Below, one piece after another: positions 6,352-14,210 of a stretch of 23,628 nucleotides of DNA. Each line of letters opens with the position of its first letter. Position 1 is the stretch's first letter. Under the pieces are notes generated by a model. That model worked only from the letters and a program-made list of their open reading frames with translations. It did not search any database and was not told where the DNA came from. A program made the position numbers and the translations under genes. The stretch is from contig CAJUOS010000039.1 of NCBI GenBank assembly GCA_910588075.1, positions 1 to 23,628 of the forward strand, written 5' to 3'. This stretch comes from an uncultured Erysipelotrichaceae bacterium. Lineage in GTDB: Bacteria; Bacillota_I; Bacilli_A; Erysipelotrichales; Coprobacillaceae.

Positions 6352-8034
6352 ATGAATTATAAAAAGTATAAAAGATTTGAAACAATTAAATTAAAAGATC
6401 GTACATGGCCAGACAATGAAATTGAAAAAGCTCCAACATGGTGTTCAGTGGATTTAAGAGATGGAAATCAAGCTTTGATTACACCAATGAAAATTGAAGA
6501 AAAGGTTGAAATGTTTCAATTGCTTATTGATTTAGGTTTTAAAGAAATAGAAGTTGGCTTTCCTTCTTCTTCACAAATTGAATATGACTTTTTAAGACTA
6601 TTAATTGATGAACATTTAATTCCAGATGATGTAACTGTTCAAGTTTTAACTCAAGCAAGAGAACATTTGATTAGAAGAACATTTGAATCATTAGAAGGAT
6701 TAGATAAAGCTATTGTTCATATCTATAATTCAACATCAGTATTACAAAGAGATGTTGTTTTCAATAAAAGTAAAGATGAAATTAAAAAGATTGCTGTTGA
6801 AGGAACACAATTGGTTAAAGAATTATCTCAAGAATTTTCAGGAAAAGTTATTCTTGAATATTCACCTGAAAGTTTTACAGGAACTGAAGTTGATTATGCT
6901 TTAGATGTATGTGAAGCAGTCATGGATACTTGGGGTGCTTCTCAAGATAATAAAGTGATTATTAATTTACCATCAACAGTGGAAATGGATACACCAAATG
7001 TATATGCTGATCAAATTGAGTGGATGTGCAAGAATTTTAAAGATCGAGAAAGAGTTATTGTTAGTGTTCATCCACATAATGATAGAGGATGTGGTGTGGC
7101 AACAACTGAATTAGCTTTATTAGCGGGAGCAGATAGAGTAGAAGGTACACTATTCGGTAATGGAGAAAGAACAGGAAATGTTGATATTGTAACACTTGCA
7201 TTAAATATGTTTACACATGGAATTGATCCACAACTTGAGTTAAGTCAAATGAATCAAATCAAACATATTTATGAAAAATGTACAAAGATGGAAGTTCCAC
7301 CACGTCAACCATATGCTGGACAACTTGTCTTTACAGCATTTTCTGGTAGTCATCAAGATGCTATTAATAAAGGAATGTATGCTTATCATCAAAGAGGTGA
7401 AGGAATTTGGCAAGTTCCATATTTACCAATTGATCCAGCAGATTTAAACAGACAATATGAACCTATTGTTCGTATCAATTCTCAATCTGGTAAAGGTGGA
7501 GTGGCTTATGTGATGGATACAGTATTTGGATATCATTTACCAAAAGCATTACAAGCAGATTTTGCTAAAGCTATTCAAAATATTAGTGAAATTGAAGGAG
7601 AGGTTTCTCCTGAAAGAATATATGATACATTTAAGAAAGAATATATTGATATAGAAGAACCATATAAATTTATTAGACAAAAGTTAATTGATATAAGTGA
7701 TGAAGGTGAATATGAAAGACGTGCAGAAGTAACAATCGAAGATCGAGGAGAAGTCAAAACACTTATTGGATATGGAAATGGACCTATTGATGCTGTTAAA
7801 GATGCCATTAATTCTAATGAAGACTTCTTATATACACATTTATTAGATTATAGTGAACATGCATTAACATCAGGATCATCAGCTAAAGCTGCTGCTTATG
7901 TCCAACTTCGTCCTAAAGGTAGTGCAATATGTGAATTTGGTGTTGGGGTTCATCCGAATATTACAACTGCCACAATTAAAGCAATGATTTCAGCAATGAA
8001 TCGTATTCATAAAAATATGAAAAAGGAAGGATAA
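6352..8034 (+). CDS. leuA: 2-isopropylmalate synthase, LeuA2 (long) type
   Basis: Condenses 2-ketoisovalerate and acetyl-CoA to 2-isopropylmalate, the first committed step to leucine. At 560 residues it follows the LeuA2 subfamily best known from Mycobacterium, and not the roughly 510-residue B. subtilis type. Motifs shared with that group are RTWPDNEIEKAPTWCSVDLR, DGNQALITPM, IEVGFPSSSQ, NSTSVLQRDVVF, EYSPESFTGTE, the metal-binding HPHNDRGCG (about 241-249), LFGNGERTGN, AFSGSHQDAINKG and INSQSGKGGVAYV. The C-terminal part (about 445-560; GYGNGPIDAVKDAI, HALTSGSSAKAAAYV) is the regulatory domain that binds leucine in related enzymes. It is the first gene after the T-box, with GGGAGG 7 nt before the ATG. 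Confidence 0.95.
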   Translation: MNYKKYKRFETIKLKDRTWPDNEIEKAPTWCSVDLRDGNQALITPMKIEEKVEMFQLLIDLGFKEIEVGFPSSSQIEYDFLRLLIDEHLIPDDVTVQVLTQAREHLIRRTFESLEGLDKAIVHIYNSTSVLQRDVVFNKSKDEIKKIAVEGTQLVKELSQEFSGKVILEYSPESFTGTEVDYALDVCEAVMDTWGASQDNKVIINLPSTVEMDTPNVYADQIEWMCKNFKDRERVIVSVHPHNDRGCGVATTELALLAGADRVEGTLFGNGERTGNVDIVTLALNMFTHGIDPQLELSQMNQIKHIYEKCTKMEVPPRQPYAGQLVFTAFSGSHQDAINKGMYAYHQRGEGIWQVPYLPIDPADLNRQYEPIVRINSQSGKGGVAYVMDTVFGYHLPKALQADFAKAIQNISEIEGEVSPERIYDTFKKEYIDIEEPYKFIRQKLIDISDEGEYERRAEVTIEDRGEVKTLIGYGNGPIDAVKDAINSNEDFLYTHLLDYSEHALTSGSSAKAAAYVQLRPKGSAICEFGVGVHPNITTATIKAMISAMNRIHKNMKKEG

Positions 8035-8037
8035 AAT

Positions 8038-8550
8038 ATGGAAGAATTAACGCTTTCAATTCTTGTACGTAATAGTTCAGGAGTTTTAACTCGTGTTAGT
8101 AGTTTGTTTGCAAGAAGAGGATATAACATTGATAGTTTAACGGTGGGACCAACAAATAATCCAGAAATATCTCGTATGACAGTTGTTGCTCAAGGAGATC
8201 AAAGAATTTTAGAACAAATTGAAAAACAACTCAGAAAACTTGAAGATGTTATAGAAATATTTGCATTACCACGTTCATCATCTGTATATCGTGAATTGGT
8301 ATTGGTAAAAGTTGAATCTAATGCTTCAACAAGAGCAGACATTGTTTCTATTGTTGATATATTTAGAGCTAAAATTGTAGATGTTTCACCAGATTCAATG
8401 GTTATTGAGGTTACTGGTGATCATGGAAAAGTCAATGGGTTATTGACAATGTTAGATGGTTTCAATATTGTTGAGATTGTTCGTACTGGGATGGCTGGTA
8501 TTGCAAGAGGTCTTAATGATTTGGATATAAAAAATAAAAAGGAAAATTAG
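8038..8550 (+). CDS. ilvN: Acetolactate synthase small (regulatory) subunit
   Basis: Regulatory partner of the catalytic subunit encoded by ilvB at the far end of the operon. It stimulates the enzyme and mediates feedback by branched-chain amino acids. The 170 residues match the IlvH/IlvN family: an N-terminal ACT domain (LTLSILVRNSSGVLTRVSSL, FARRGYNIDSLTVGPTNNPE, ISRMTVVAQGD; about 1-78) and a C-terminal domain (about 85-160; RELVLVKVE, IVDVSPDSMVIEVTGDHGK, GIARGLND). The gap after leuA is 3 nt, and its ribosome site lies in the end of leuA. The Gly and Asn of NSSGVL and the RRGYNI stretch, typical of the valine-binding ACT interface, are present. Confidence 0.95.
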   Translation: MEELTLSILVRNSSGVLTRVSSLFARRGYNIDSLTVGPTNNPEISRMTVVAQGDQRILEQIEKQLRKLEDVIEIFALPRSSSVYRELVLVKVESNASTRADIVSIVDIFRAKIVDVSPDSMVIEVTGDHGKVNGLLTMLDGFNIVEIVRTGMAGIARGLNDLDIKNKKEN

Positions 8551-8562
8551 GGGGTCAAAAAA

Positions 8563-9579
8563 ATGGCAAAAATTTATTATGAATCAGACTGTGATTTATC
8601 TTTATTAGATGATAAGACAGTAGCAGTTATTGGGTATGGATCTCAAGGACATGCCCATGCGTTAAATTTAAAAGAATCAGGAGTTCATGTTATTATTGGT
8701 TTGTATGAAGGATCAAAATCATGGGCAAAAGCAGAAGAACAAGGTTTTGAAGTTTATACTTCAGCAGAAGCTGCTAAAAAAGCAGATATTATTATGATTT
8801 TAATTAATGATGAATTACAAGCAAAATTATATAAAGAATCAATTGAACCAAACTTAGAAGAAGGAAATATGTTAATGTTTGCTCATGGTTTCAATATTCA
8901 TTTTGGACAAATTGTTCCACCAAAAAATGTTGATGTTACAATGGTTGCTCCAAAAGGACCAGGACATACAGTACGTAGTGAATATCAAGTAGGAAAAGGA
9001 GTTCCTTGTTTAGTAGCAGTAGAACAAGATGCAACTGGAAGAGCTCAAGATATTGCTTTAGCATATGCTTTAGGAATTGGTGGAGCAAGAGCAGGTGTTT
9101 TAGAAACAACATTTAGAACAGAAACAGAAACAGATTTATTTGGAGAACAAGCTGTATTATGTGGTGGAGTTTGCGCTTTAATGCAAGCTGGTTTTGAAAC
9201 ATTAGTTGAAGCTGGATATGATGAAAGAAATGCTTATTTTGAATGTATTCATGAAATGAAATTAATTGTTGATTTAATTTATCAGTCTGGATTTGAAGGA
9301 ATGAGATATTCTATCTCTAATACTGCTGAATATGGTGATTATATTACAGGACCAAAAATTATTACTGATGAAACTAAGAAAGCAATGAAAAAGATTTTAT
9401 CTGATATTCAAGATGGAACATTTGCTAAAGACTTTTTATTAGATATGTCTGCTGCTGGAGGACAAGCTCATTTTAAAGCAATGCGTAAATTAGCAGCTGA
9501 ACATTCATCTGAAAAAGTTGGAAAAGAAATTAGAAAATTATATAGTTGGTCTGATGAAGATAAATTAATTAATAACTAA
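8563..9579 (+). CDS. ilvC: Ketol-acid reductoisomerase
   Basis: Mg-dependent isomerisation and reduction of acetolactate or acetohydroxybutyrate to the dihydroxy acids used by IlvD. The 338 residues fit the short class I form. The N-terminal Rossmann domain has VIGYGSQGHAHALNL (about 22-36) and the cofactor loop GLYEGSKSW (46-54). The catalytic part has VAPKGPGHTVRSEYQVGKGVP, the metal-binding acidic pair in DLFGEQAVLCGG, and EMKLIVDLIYQSGFEGMRYS followed by SNTAEYGDY. In many NADPH-dependent enzymes the cofactor loop reads GLREGSKS or similar; here the Arg is Tyr48, which could relax NADPH preference. The gene sits 12 nt after ilvN with a GGGGG ribosome site. Confidence 0.96.
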   Translation: MAKIYYESDCDLSLLDDKTVAVIGYGSQGHAHALNLKESGVHVIIGLYEGSKSWAKAEEQGFEVYTSAEAAKKADIIMILINDELQAKLYKESIEPNLEEGNMLMFAHGFNIHFGQIVPPKNVDVTMVAPKGPGHTVRSEYQVGKGVPCLVAVEQDATGRAQDIALAYALGIGGARAGVLETTFRTETETDLFGEQAVLCGGVCALMQAGFETLVEAGYDERNAYFECIHEMKLIVDLIYQSGFEGMRYSISNTAEYGDYITGPKIITDETKKAMKKILSDIQDGTFAKDFLLDMSAAGGQAHFKAMRKLAAEHSSEKVGKEIRKLYSWSDEDKLINN

Positions 9580-9580
9580 T

Positions 9581-9626
9581 ACACACACTTTGTGTGTGTT
9601 CAGTAAGGAGTGATATATACTCCTTA
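9581..9626 (+). other. Two tandem stem-loops between ilvC and leuC
   Basis: Hairpin 1 pairs ACACACAC (9581-9588) with GTGTGTGT (9592-9599) around TTT. Hairpin 2 pairs TAAGGAGT (9604-9611) with ACTCCTTA (9619-9626) around a 7-nt loop. Neither is followed by a T run, so neither is a standard terminator. They may protect or process the mRNA between the two halves of the operon. Hairpin 2 hides a Shine-Dalgarno-like AAGGAG that is not the one used by leuC. Confidence 0.7.
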
Positions 9627-9662
9627 GTGATGACATACAAAGAGATAAAGGGGGAAATAAAA

Positions 9663-10934
9663 ATGTCAATGACAATGACACAAAAGATATTAGCTGATCA
9701 TGCTGGGTTAAATGAAGTTGTAGCAGGTCAACTTATTGAAGCAAAATTAGATGTTGTAATGGCTAATGATATTACAGGACCAATGGCTTTACCTATTTTT
9801 AAACAAATGGCAGATAAAGTTTTTGATAAGGATAAGGTTGTGTTAGTGCCTGATCATTTTACACCAAATAAAGATATCAAATCTGCAGAAAATTCAAAAG
9901 CAATTCAAGATTTTTCTAGAGAACAAGGTTTAACATATCATATGGTTCAAGGAAAATGTGGAGTAGAACATGCGATTTTACCTGAACGTGGAATTGTAGT
10001 AGCTGGTGAGTGTATTATTGGAGCTGATTCACATACATGTTCATATGGTGCATTAGGTGCATTTGGAACAGGTGTTGGAACAACTGATATTGCAACAGGG
10101 ATGGCTATTGGAGAATTATGGTTTAAAGTTCCAAGTGCTATAAAGTTTGTTTTAAAAAATAAACCTCAAAAATATGTTAGTGGAAAAGATATTATTTTAC
10201 ATATCATTGGACAAATTGGCGTTGATGGTGCATTATATAAATCAATGGAGTTTGTAGGAGATGGTATTCAATATTTAACAATGGATGATCGTTTTACGAT
10301 TTGTAATATGGCGATTGAAGCAGGGGCTAAGAATGGAATTTTTCCTGTAGATGAACAAACAATTGCATATATTGAAGAACATTCAAAAAAAGAATATAAA
10401 ATTTATGAAGCTGATGAAGATGCTATTTATGATGAAATTATAGAAATAGATTTATCTCAGATTGTACCAACTGTTGCATTTCCTCATTTACCAGGTAATG
10501 CACATACTATGGATGAGATCAATCAGTTAGAAAAAATATATATTAATCAAGTTGTAATTGGCTCTTGTACAAATGGAAGAATGACTGATTTAAGAAAAGC
10601 AGCTACTATTCTTAAAGGAAAGACAGTTCATCCAGAAGTAAGAGTTATGGTTGTTCCTGCAACACAAAAAATATTTGTGCAATGTATTCAAGAAGGTTTA
10701 GCAGAAATATTTGTTGAAGCAGGTTGTGCATTTAATACACCAAGTTGTGGACCATGTATGGGTGGTCATATGGGTGTTATGGCAAAAGGTGAAAAATGTA
10801 TTTCAACATCAAATCGTAATTTTGTGGGAAGAATGGGAGATACAGAATCATTAATTTATTTAGCATCTCCAGAAACAGCAGCAGCCAGTGCAATTGCTGG
10901 ATATATTGCTGACCCAAGAAAGGTGGAAGAATAA
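9663..10934 (+). CDS. leuC: 3-isopropylmalate dehydratase large subunit
   Basis: Catalytic, 4Fe-4S-containing subunit of isopropylmalate isomerase, acting with LeuD to convert 2- to 3-isopropylmalate. The start at 9663 is chosen because AAAGGGGG (9648-9654) precedes it by 8 nt. An upstream in-frame extension to 9594 would be translated through the hairpins and gives no family sequence. The 423-residue product matches the shorter aconitase-type LeuC/HacA class. Motifs are LVPDHFTPN, GADSHTCSYGALGAFGTGVGTT, and the cluster cysteines in IGSCTNGRMTDL (about 300) and SCGPCMGGHMG (about 361-364), followed by STSNRNFVGRMG. The gene is preceded by two stem-loops and overlaps leuD by 1 nt (TAATG). Confidence 0.95.
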   Translation: MSMTMTQKILADHAGLNEVVAGQLIEAKLDVVMANDITGPMALPIFKQMADKVFDKDKVVLVPDHFTPNKDIKSAENSKAIQDFSREQGLTYHMVQGKCGVEHAILPERGIVVAGECIIGADSHTCSYGALGAFGTGVGTTDIATGMAIGELWFKVPSAIKFVLKNKPQKYVSGKDIILHIIGQIGVDGALYKSMEFVGDGIQYLTMDDRFTICNMAIEAGAKNGIFPVDEQTIAYIEEHSKKEYKIYEADEDAIYDEIIEIDLSQIVPTVAFPHLPGNAHTMDEINQLEKIYINQVVIGSCTNGRMTDLRKAATILKGKTVHPEVRVMVVPATQKIFVQCIQEGLAEIFVEAGCAFNTPSCGPCMGGHMGVMAKGEKCISTSNRNFVGRMGDTESLIYLASPETAAASAIAGYIADPRKVEE

Positions 10935-11425
10935 TGAAAGCCAATGGAAAAGTTTTGAAATATGGAGATAATGTTGATACAGATGTTATTATTCCTGCAA
11001 GATATTTAAACTCATTTGATGCTAAAGAATTAGCAAGTCATGCTATGGTTGATATTGATCCAACTTTTGTAGAAAGAGTTGAAATTGGAGATATCATGGT
11101 AGCTGGAAAGAACTTTGGGTGTGGTTCTTCAAGAGAACATGCACCTTTAGCCTTAAAAACAGCAGGTGTGAGTTGTGTAATTGCTAAATCTTTTGCAAGA
11201 ATTTTTTATCGTAATTCTATTAATATTGGATTTGCTATTTTAGAATGTGAAGAAGCTGTTGATGATATTGATGAAGGTAATCAAGTTGAGATTGATTTTG
11301 ATACAGGAACTATTTATAATAAAACAAAAAACAAAGAATATCATGCTCAACCATTTCCAGAATTTTTACAAAAAATGATTCAAGCAAATGGTTTAGTTAA
11401 TTATGTGAATGAAAAGAAAGGATAA
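10934..11425 (+). CDS. leuD: 3-isopropylmalate dehydratase small subunit
   Basis: Swivelling-domain partner of LeuC. The 163 residues match the short LeuD class that accompanies the 420-residue LeuC type. Motifs are YGDNVDTDVIIPARYL (about 10-25), AGKNFGCGSSREHAPLALK (about 57-75), and SFARIFYRNSINIGFAIL. The ATG overlaps the leuC stop by one base, so translation is probably coupled. Confidence 0.95.
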   Translation: MKANGKVLKYGDNVDTDVIIPARYLNSFDAKELASHAMVDIDPTFVERVEIGDIMVAGKNFGCGSSREHAPLALKTAGVSCVIAKSFARIFYRNSINIGFAILECEEAVDDIDEGNQVEIDFDTGTIYNKTKNKEYHAQPFPEFLQKMIQANGLVNYVNEKKG

Positions 11426-11432
11426 TAGAAGT

Positions 11433-12515
11433 ATGGAAAAAAATATTACAGTCATTAAAGGTGATGGAATTGGACCAGAAATTGTAGATGAAGCAATAAA
11501 AGTTTTAGATGCAGTTGCTAAAAAATATAACCATACTTTTATCTATACAGATATATTAATGGGTGGAGCATCTATTGATGTTCATGGAGTTCCATTAACT
11601 GATGAAGCCATTGAAATTGCTAAAAAAAGTGATGCTGTATTGTTAGGATCTATTGGTGGAGATACAACGACATCACCATGGTATCAATTAGAACCTGCTT
11701 TAAGACCAGAAGCAGGACTATTAAAAATGAGGAAGGCATTGAATTTATTTGCAAATTTAAGACCTGCTTATTTATATGATGAATTAAAAGGGGCTTGTCC
11801 TTTGAAAGAAGAAATCACTCAAGGTGGTTTTGATATGATGATTATGAGAGAATTAACTGGTGGTTTATACTTTGGTAAAAGAGAAACAAAAGAAGTCAAT
11901 GGGGAGTTAGTTGCTCATGATAATTTGGAATATAGTGAATCAGAAATAAGAAGAATTGCTAAACGTGGCTTTGATATTGCAATGAAACGTCAAAAAAAAG
12001 TTGTGAGTGTTGATAAAGCGAATGTTTTAGATTCATCACGTTTATGGAGAAAGATTGTCAATGAGGTGGCTAAAGATTATCCTGAAGTGGAATTAGAGCA
12101 TATGCTAGTAGATAATTGTGCTATGCAATTGGTTAAAAATCCTCAACAATTTGATGTCATTTTAACTGAAAATATGTTTGGTGATATTTTAAGTGATGAA
12201 GCAAGTATGATTACAGGATCTATTGGTATGTTATCAAGTGCTTCTTTAAGAGATGACCAATTTGGTATGTATGAACCAAGTCATGGAAGTGCACCAGATA
12301 TTGCTGGAAAAAATATTGCTAATCCAATTGCAACAATTTTATCAGCAGCTATGATGCTTCGTTATTCTTTCGATATGGATAAAGAGGCAAGTGCTGTGGA
12401 AAAGGCAATTCAAAAAGTATTAAAAGATGGTTATCGTACTGTTGATATTATGTCTGATGGTCAAAAGGAAGTCAGTTGTTCAGTGATGGGTAACTTAATT
12501 GTAGAAAGATTATAG
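11433..12515 (+). CDS. leuB: 3-isopropylmalate dehydrogenase
   Basis: NAD-dependent oxidative decarboxylase converting 3-isopropylmalate to 2-ketoisocaproate, the last keto acid before leucine. The start at 11433 is chosen over 11409. AAAGGA (11417-11422) lies 10 nt before it, and the product then begins at the family N-terminus (KNITVIKGDGIGPEIVDEA). The 360 residues carry LLGSIGGD, LRPEAGLLKMRKALNLFANLRP, MIMRELTGGLYFGKRE, KVVSVDKANVLDSSRLWR, the metal-binding TENMFGDILSDEASM (about 247-261), and YEPSHGSAPDIAGKNIANP, the NAD-binding loop. All are normal for LeuB. Confidence 0.96.
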   Translation: MEKNITVIKGDGIGPEIVDEAIKVLDAVAKKYNHTFIYTDILMGGASIDVHGVPLTDEAIEIAKKSDAVLLGSIGGDTTTSPWYQLEPALRPEAGLLKMRKALNLFANLRPAYLYDELKGACPLKEEITQGGFDMMIMRELTGGLYFGKRETKEVNGELVAHDNLEYSESEIRRIAKRGFDIAMKRQKKVVSVDKANVLDSSRLWRKIVNEVAKDYPEVELEHMLVDNCAMQLVKNPQQFDVILTENMFGDILSDEASMITGSIGMLSSASLRDDQFGMYEPSHGSAPDIAGKNIANPIATILSAAMMLRYSFDMDKEASAVEKAIQKVLKDGYRTVDIMSDGQKEVSCSVMGNLIVERL

Positions 12516-12526
12516 GGGGATAAATC

Positions 12527-14197
12527 ATGAAAAGTGATAATGTAAAAAAGGGTGTTGAAAGAGCGCCACATAGATCATTGTTTAATGCTTTAGGAATGAC
12601 AGAAGAAGAATTAAATAGACCACTTATAGGTGTTGTTAATTCTTATAATGAAATTGTTCCTGGACATATGAATTTGGATAAAATTGCAGAAGCTGTTAAA
12701 AAAGGAATTTATTTAGCTGGTGGAACACCAATTGAAGTTCCTGCTATTGCAGTTTGTGATGGAATTGCTATGAATCATACAGGAATGAAATATTCATTAG
12801 TAACAAGAGAATTAATTTGTGATAGTACAGAATGTTTAGCAAATGCTCATCAATTTGATGGTTTGGTTATGATTCCTAATTGTGATAAAAATGTACCTGG
12901 GTTACTTATGGCTGCAGCAAGATTGAATATTCCTACTATTTTTGTAAGTGGTGGACCAATGTTGGCAGGAAGAAGATTAGATGGAAAGCAAACATGTTTA
13001 TCAACTTTATTTGAAGCAGTAGGGCAATTTAATGCAGGAAAGATGACAGAAGAAAAATTAAAAGAGTTTGAAGAAAAGGCATGTCCAACTTGTGGATCAT
13101 GTTCTGGTATGTATACTGCAAATTCAATGAATTGCTTAACAGAAGTTTTAGGTATGGGATTAAAAGGAAATGGAACGATTCCTGCTGTTTATAGCGAAAG
13201 AATAAGGTTAGCTAAACATGCTGGTATGCAAATTATGAAATTGGTTGAAAAAGATATTAAACCAAGAGATATTATGAATGAAAAAGCTTTTTTAAATGCT
13301 TTAACTGTTGATATGGCTTTGGGTTGTTCAACAAATTCAATGTTACATTTACCTGCTATTGCTTATGAGGCAGGAGTAGAATTAGATTTAGAAGTAGCTA
13401 ATGAAATTAGTCAAAAGGTTCCTAACCTTTGTCATTTAGCACCAGCAGGTGATACATTTATGGAAGACTTAAATGAAGCTGGTGGAGTTTATGCTGTGAT
13501 GAATGAACTTGATAAGTTAGGTGTTTTACATACTGATGTTCTAACATGCACAACAAAAACATTAAAAGAAAATATAGAAGGATGTATAAATTTAGATACA
13601 AATATTATTCGTTCAGTTGATAATCCATATAGTCAAACAGGAGGAATTGCAGTTTTAAAAGGAAACTTAGCACCAGATAGTTGTGTTGTTAAACAAAGTG
13701 CTGTTGCTCCTGAAATGATGCAACATACTGGACCAGCAAGAGTATTTGATTGTGAAGAAGATGCAATTCATGCTATTCGAGCAGAAAAAATTAAAGCTGG
13801 AGATGTTGTTGTAATTCGCTATGAAGGTCCAAAAGGAGGACCAGGGATGAGAGAAATGTTATCTCCTACAAGTGAAATCGCAGGTATGGGATTAGATAAA
13901 GATGTTGCATTAATTACAGATGGACGTTTTTCTGGAGCAACTCGTGGGGCATCAATAGGACATGTTTCTCCTGAAGCTGCTGTTGGTGGACCAATTGCTT
14001 TTGTTAAAGAAGGAGATATGATTGAAATAGATATTCCTCATCATAAAATTAATGTATTAGTTGATGAAAAAGAATTCGAAGCACGTCAAAAAGATTTTAA
14101 ACCTAAGGTTGCAGATGTTAAAGGTTACTTAAAGAAATATGCTTCTATGGTAACTTCTGCAAATACTGGAGCAGTTTTGAAAGTTAAAGATGAGTAA
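12527..14197 (+). CDS. ilvD: Dihydroxy-acid dehydratase
   Basis: Iron-sulfur dehydratase that turns the dihydroxy acids from IlvC into 2-ketoisovalerate and 2-keto-3-methylvalerate. The 556 residues match the family. Cluster and Mg ligands are visible in VCDGIAMNHTGMKYSL, MIPNCDKNVPG (Cys about 119), and CPTCGSCSGMYTANSMNCLTE (Cys about 186-192). The C-terminal part has YEGPKGGPGMREML, ALITDGRFSGATRGASIGH and VSPEAAVGGPIAF. GGGGG precedes the ATG, 11 nt after leuB. It overlaps nothing; ilvB starts 14 nt later. Confidence 0.96.
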   Translation: MKSDNVKKGVERAPHRSLFNALGMTEEELNRPLIGVVNSYNEIVPGHMNLDKIAEAVKKGIYLAGGTPIEVPAIAVCDGIAMNHTGMKYSLVTRELICDSTECLANAHQFDGLVMIPNCDKNVPGLLMAAARLNIPTIFVSGGPMLAGRRLDGKQTCLSTLFEAVGQFNAGKMTEEKLKEFEEKACPTCGSCSGMYTANSMNCLTEVLGMGLKGNGTIPAVYSERIRLAKHAGMQIMKLVEKDIKPRDIMNEKAFLNALTVDMALGCSTNSMLHLPAIAYEAGVELDLEVANEISQKVPNLCHLAPAGDTFMEDLNEAGGVYAVMNELDKLGVLHTDVLTCTTKTLKENIEGCINLDTNIIRSVDNPYSQTGGIAVLKGNLAPDSCVVKQSAVAPEMMQHTGPARVFDCEEDAIHAIRAEKIKAGDVVVIRYEGPKGGPGMREMLSPTSEIAGMGLDKDVALITDGRFSGATRGASIGHVSPEAAVGGPIAFVKEGDMIEIDIPHHKINVLVDEKEFEARQKDFKPKVADVKGYLKKYASMVTSANTGAVLKVKDE

Positions 14198-14210
14198 GGG
14201 AGGAAGAAAA

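Noticed and set aside
6713..6904. Plus-strand open frame within leuA
   Set aside because: Lies wholly inside leuA in another frame without ribosome site or recognisable motifs.
9594..9662. Upstream extension of leuC
   Set aside because: Runs through the two hairpins, has no ribosome site and adds residues absent from the family; the site at 9648-9654 fits the start at 9663.
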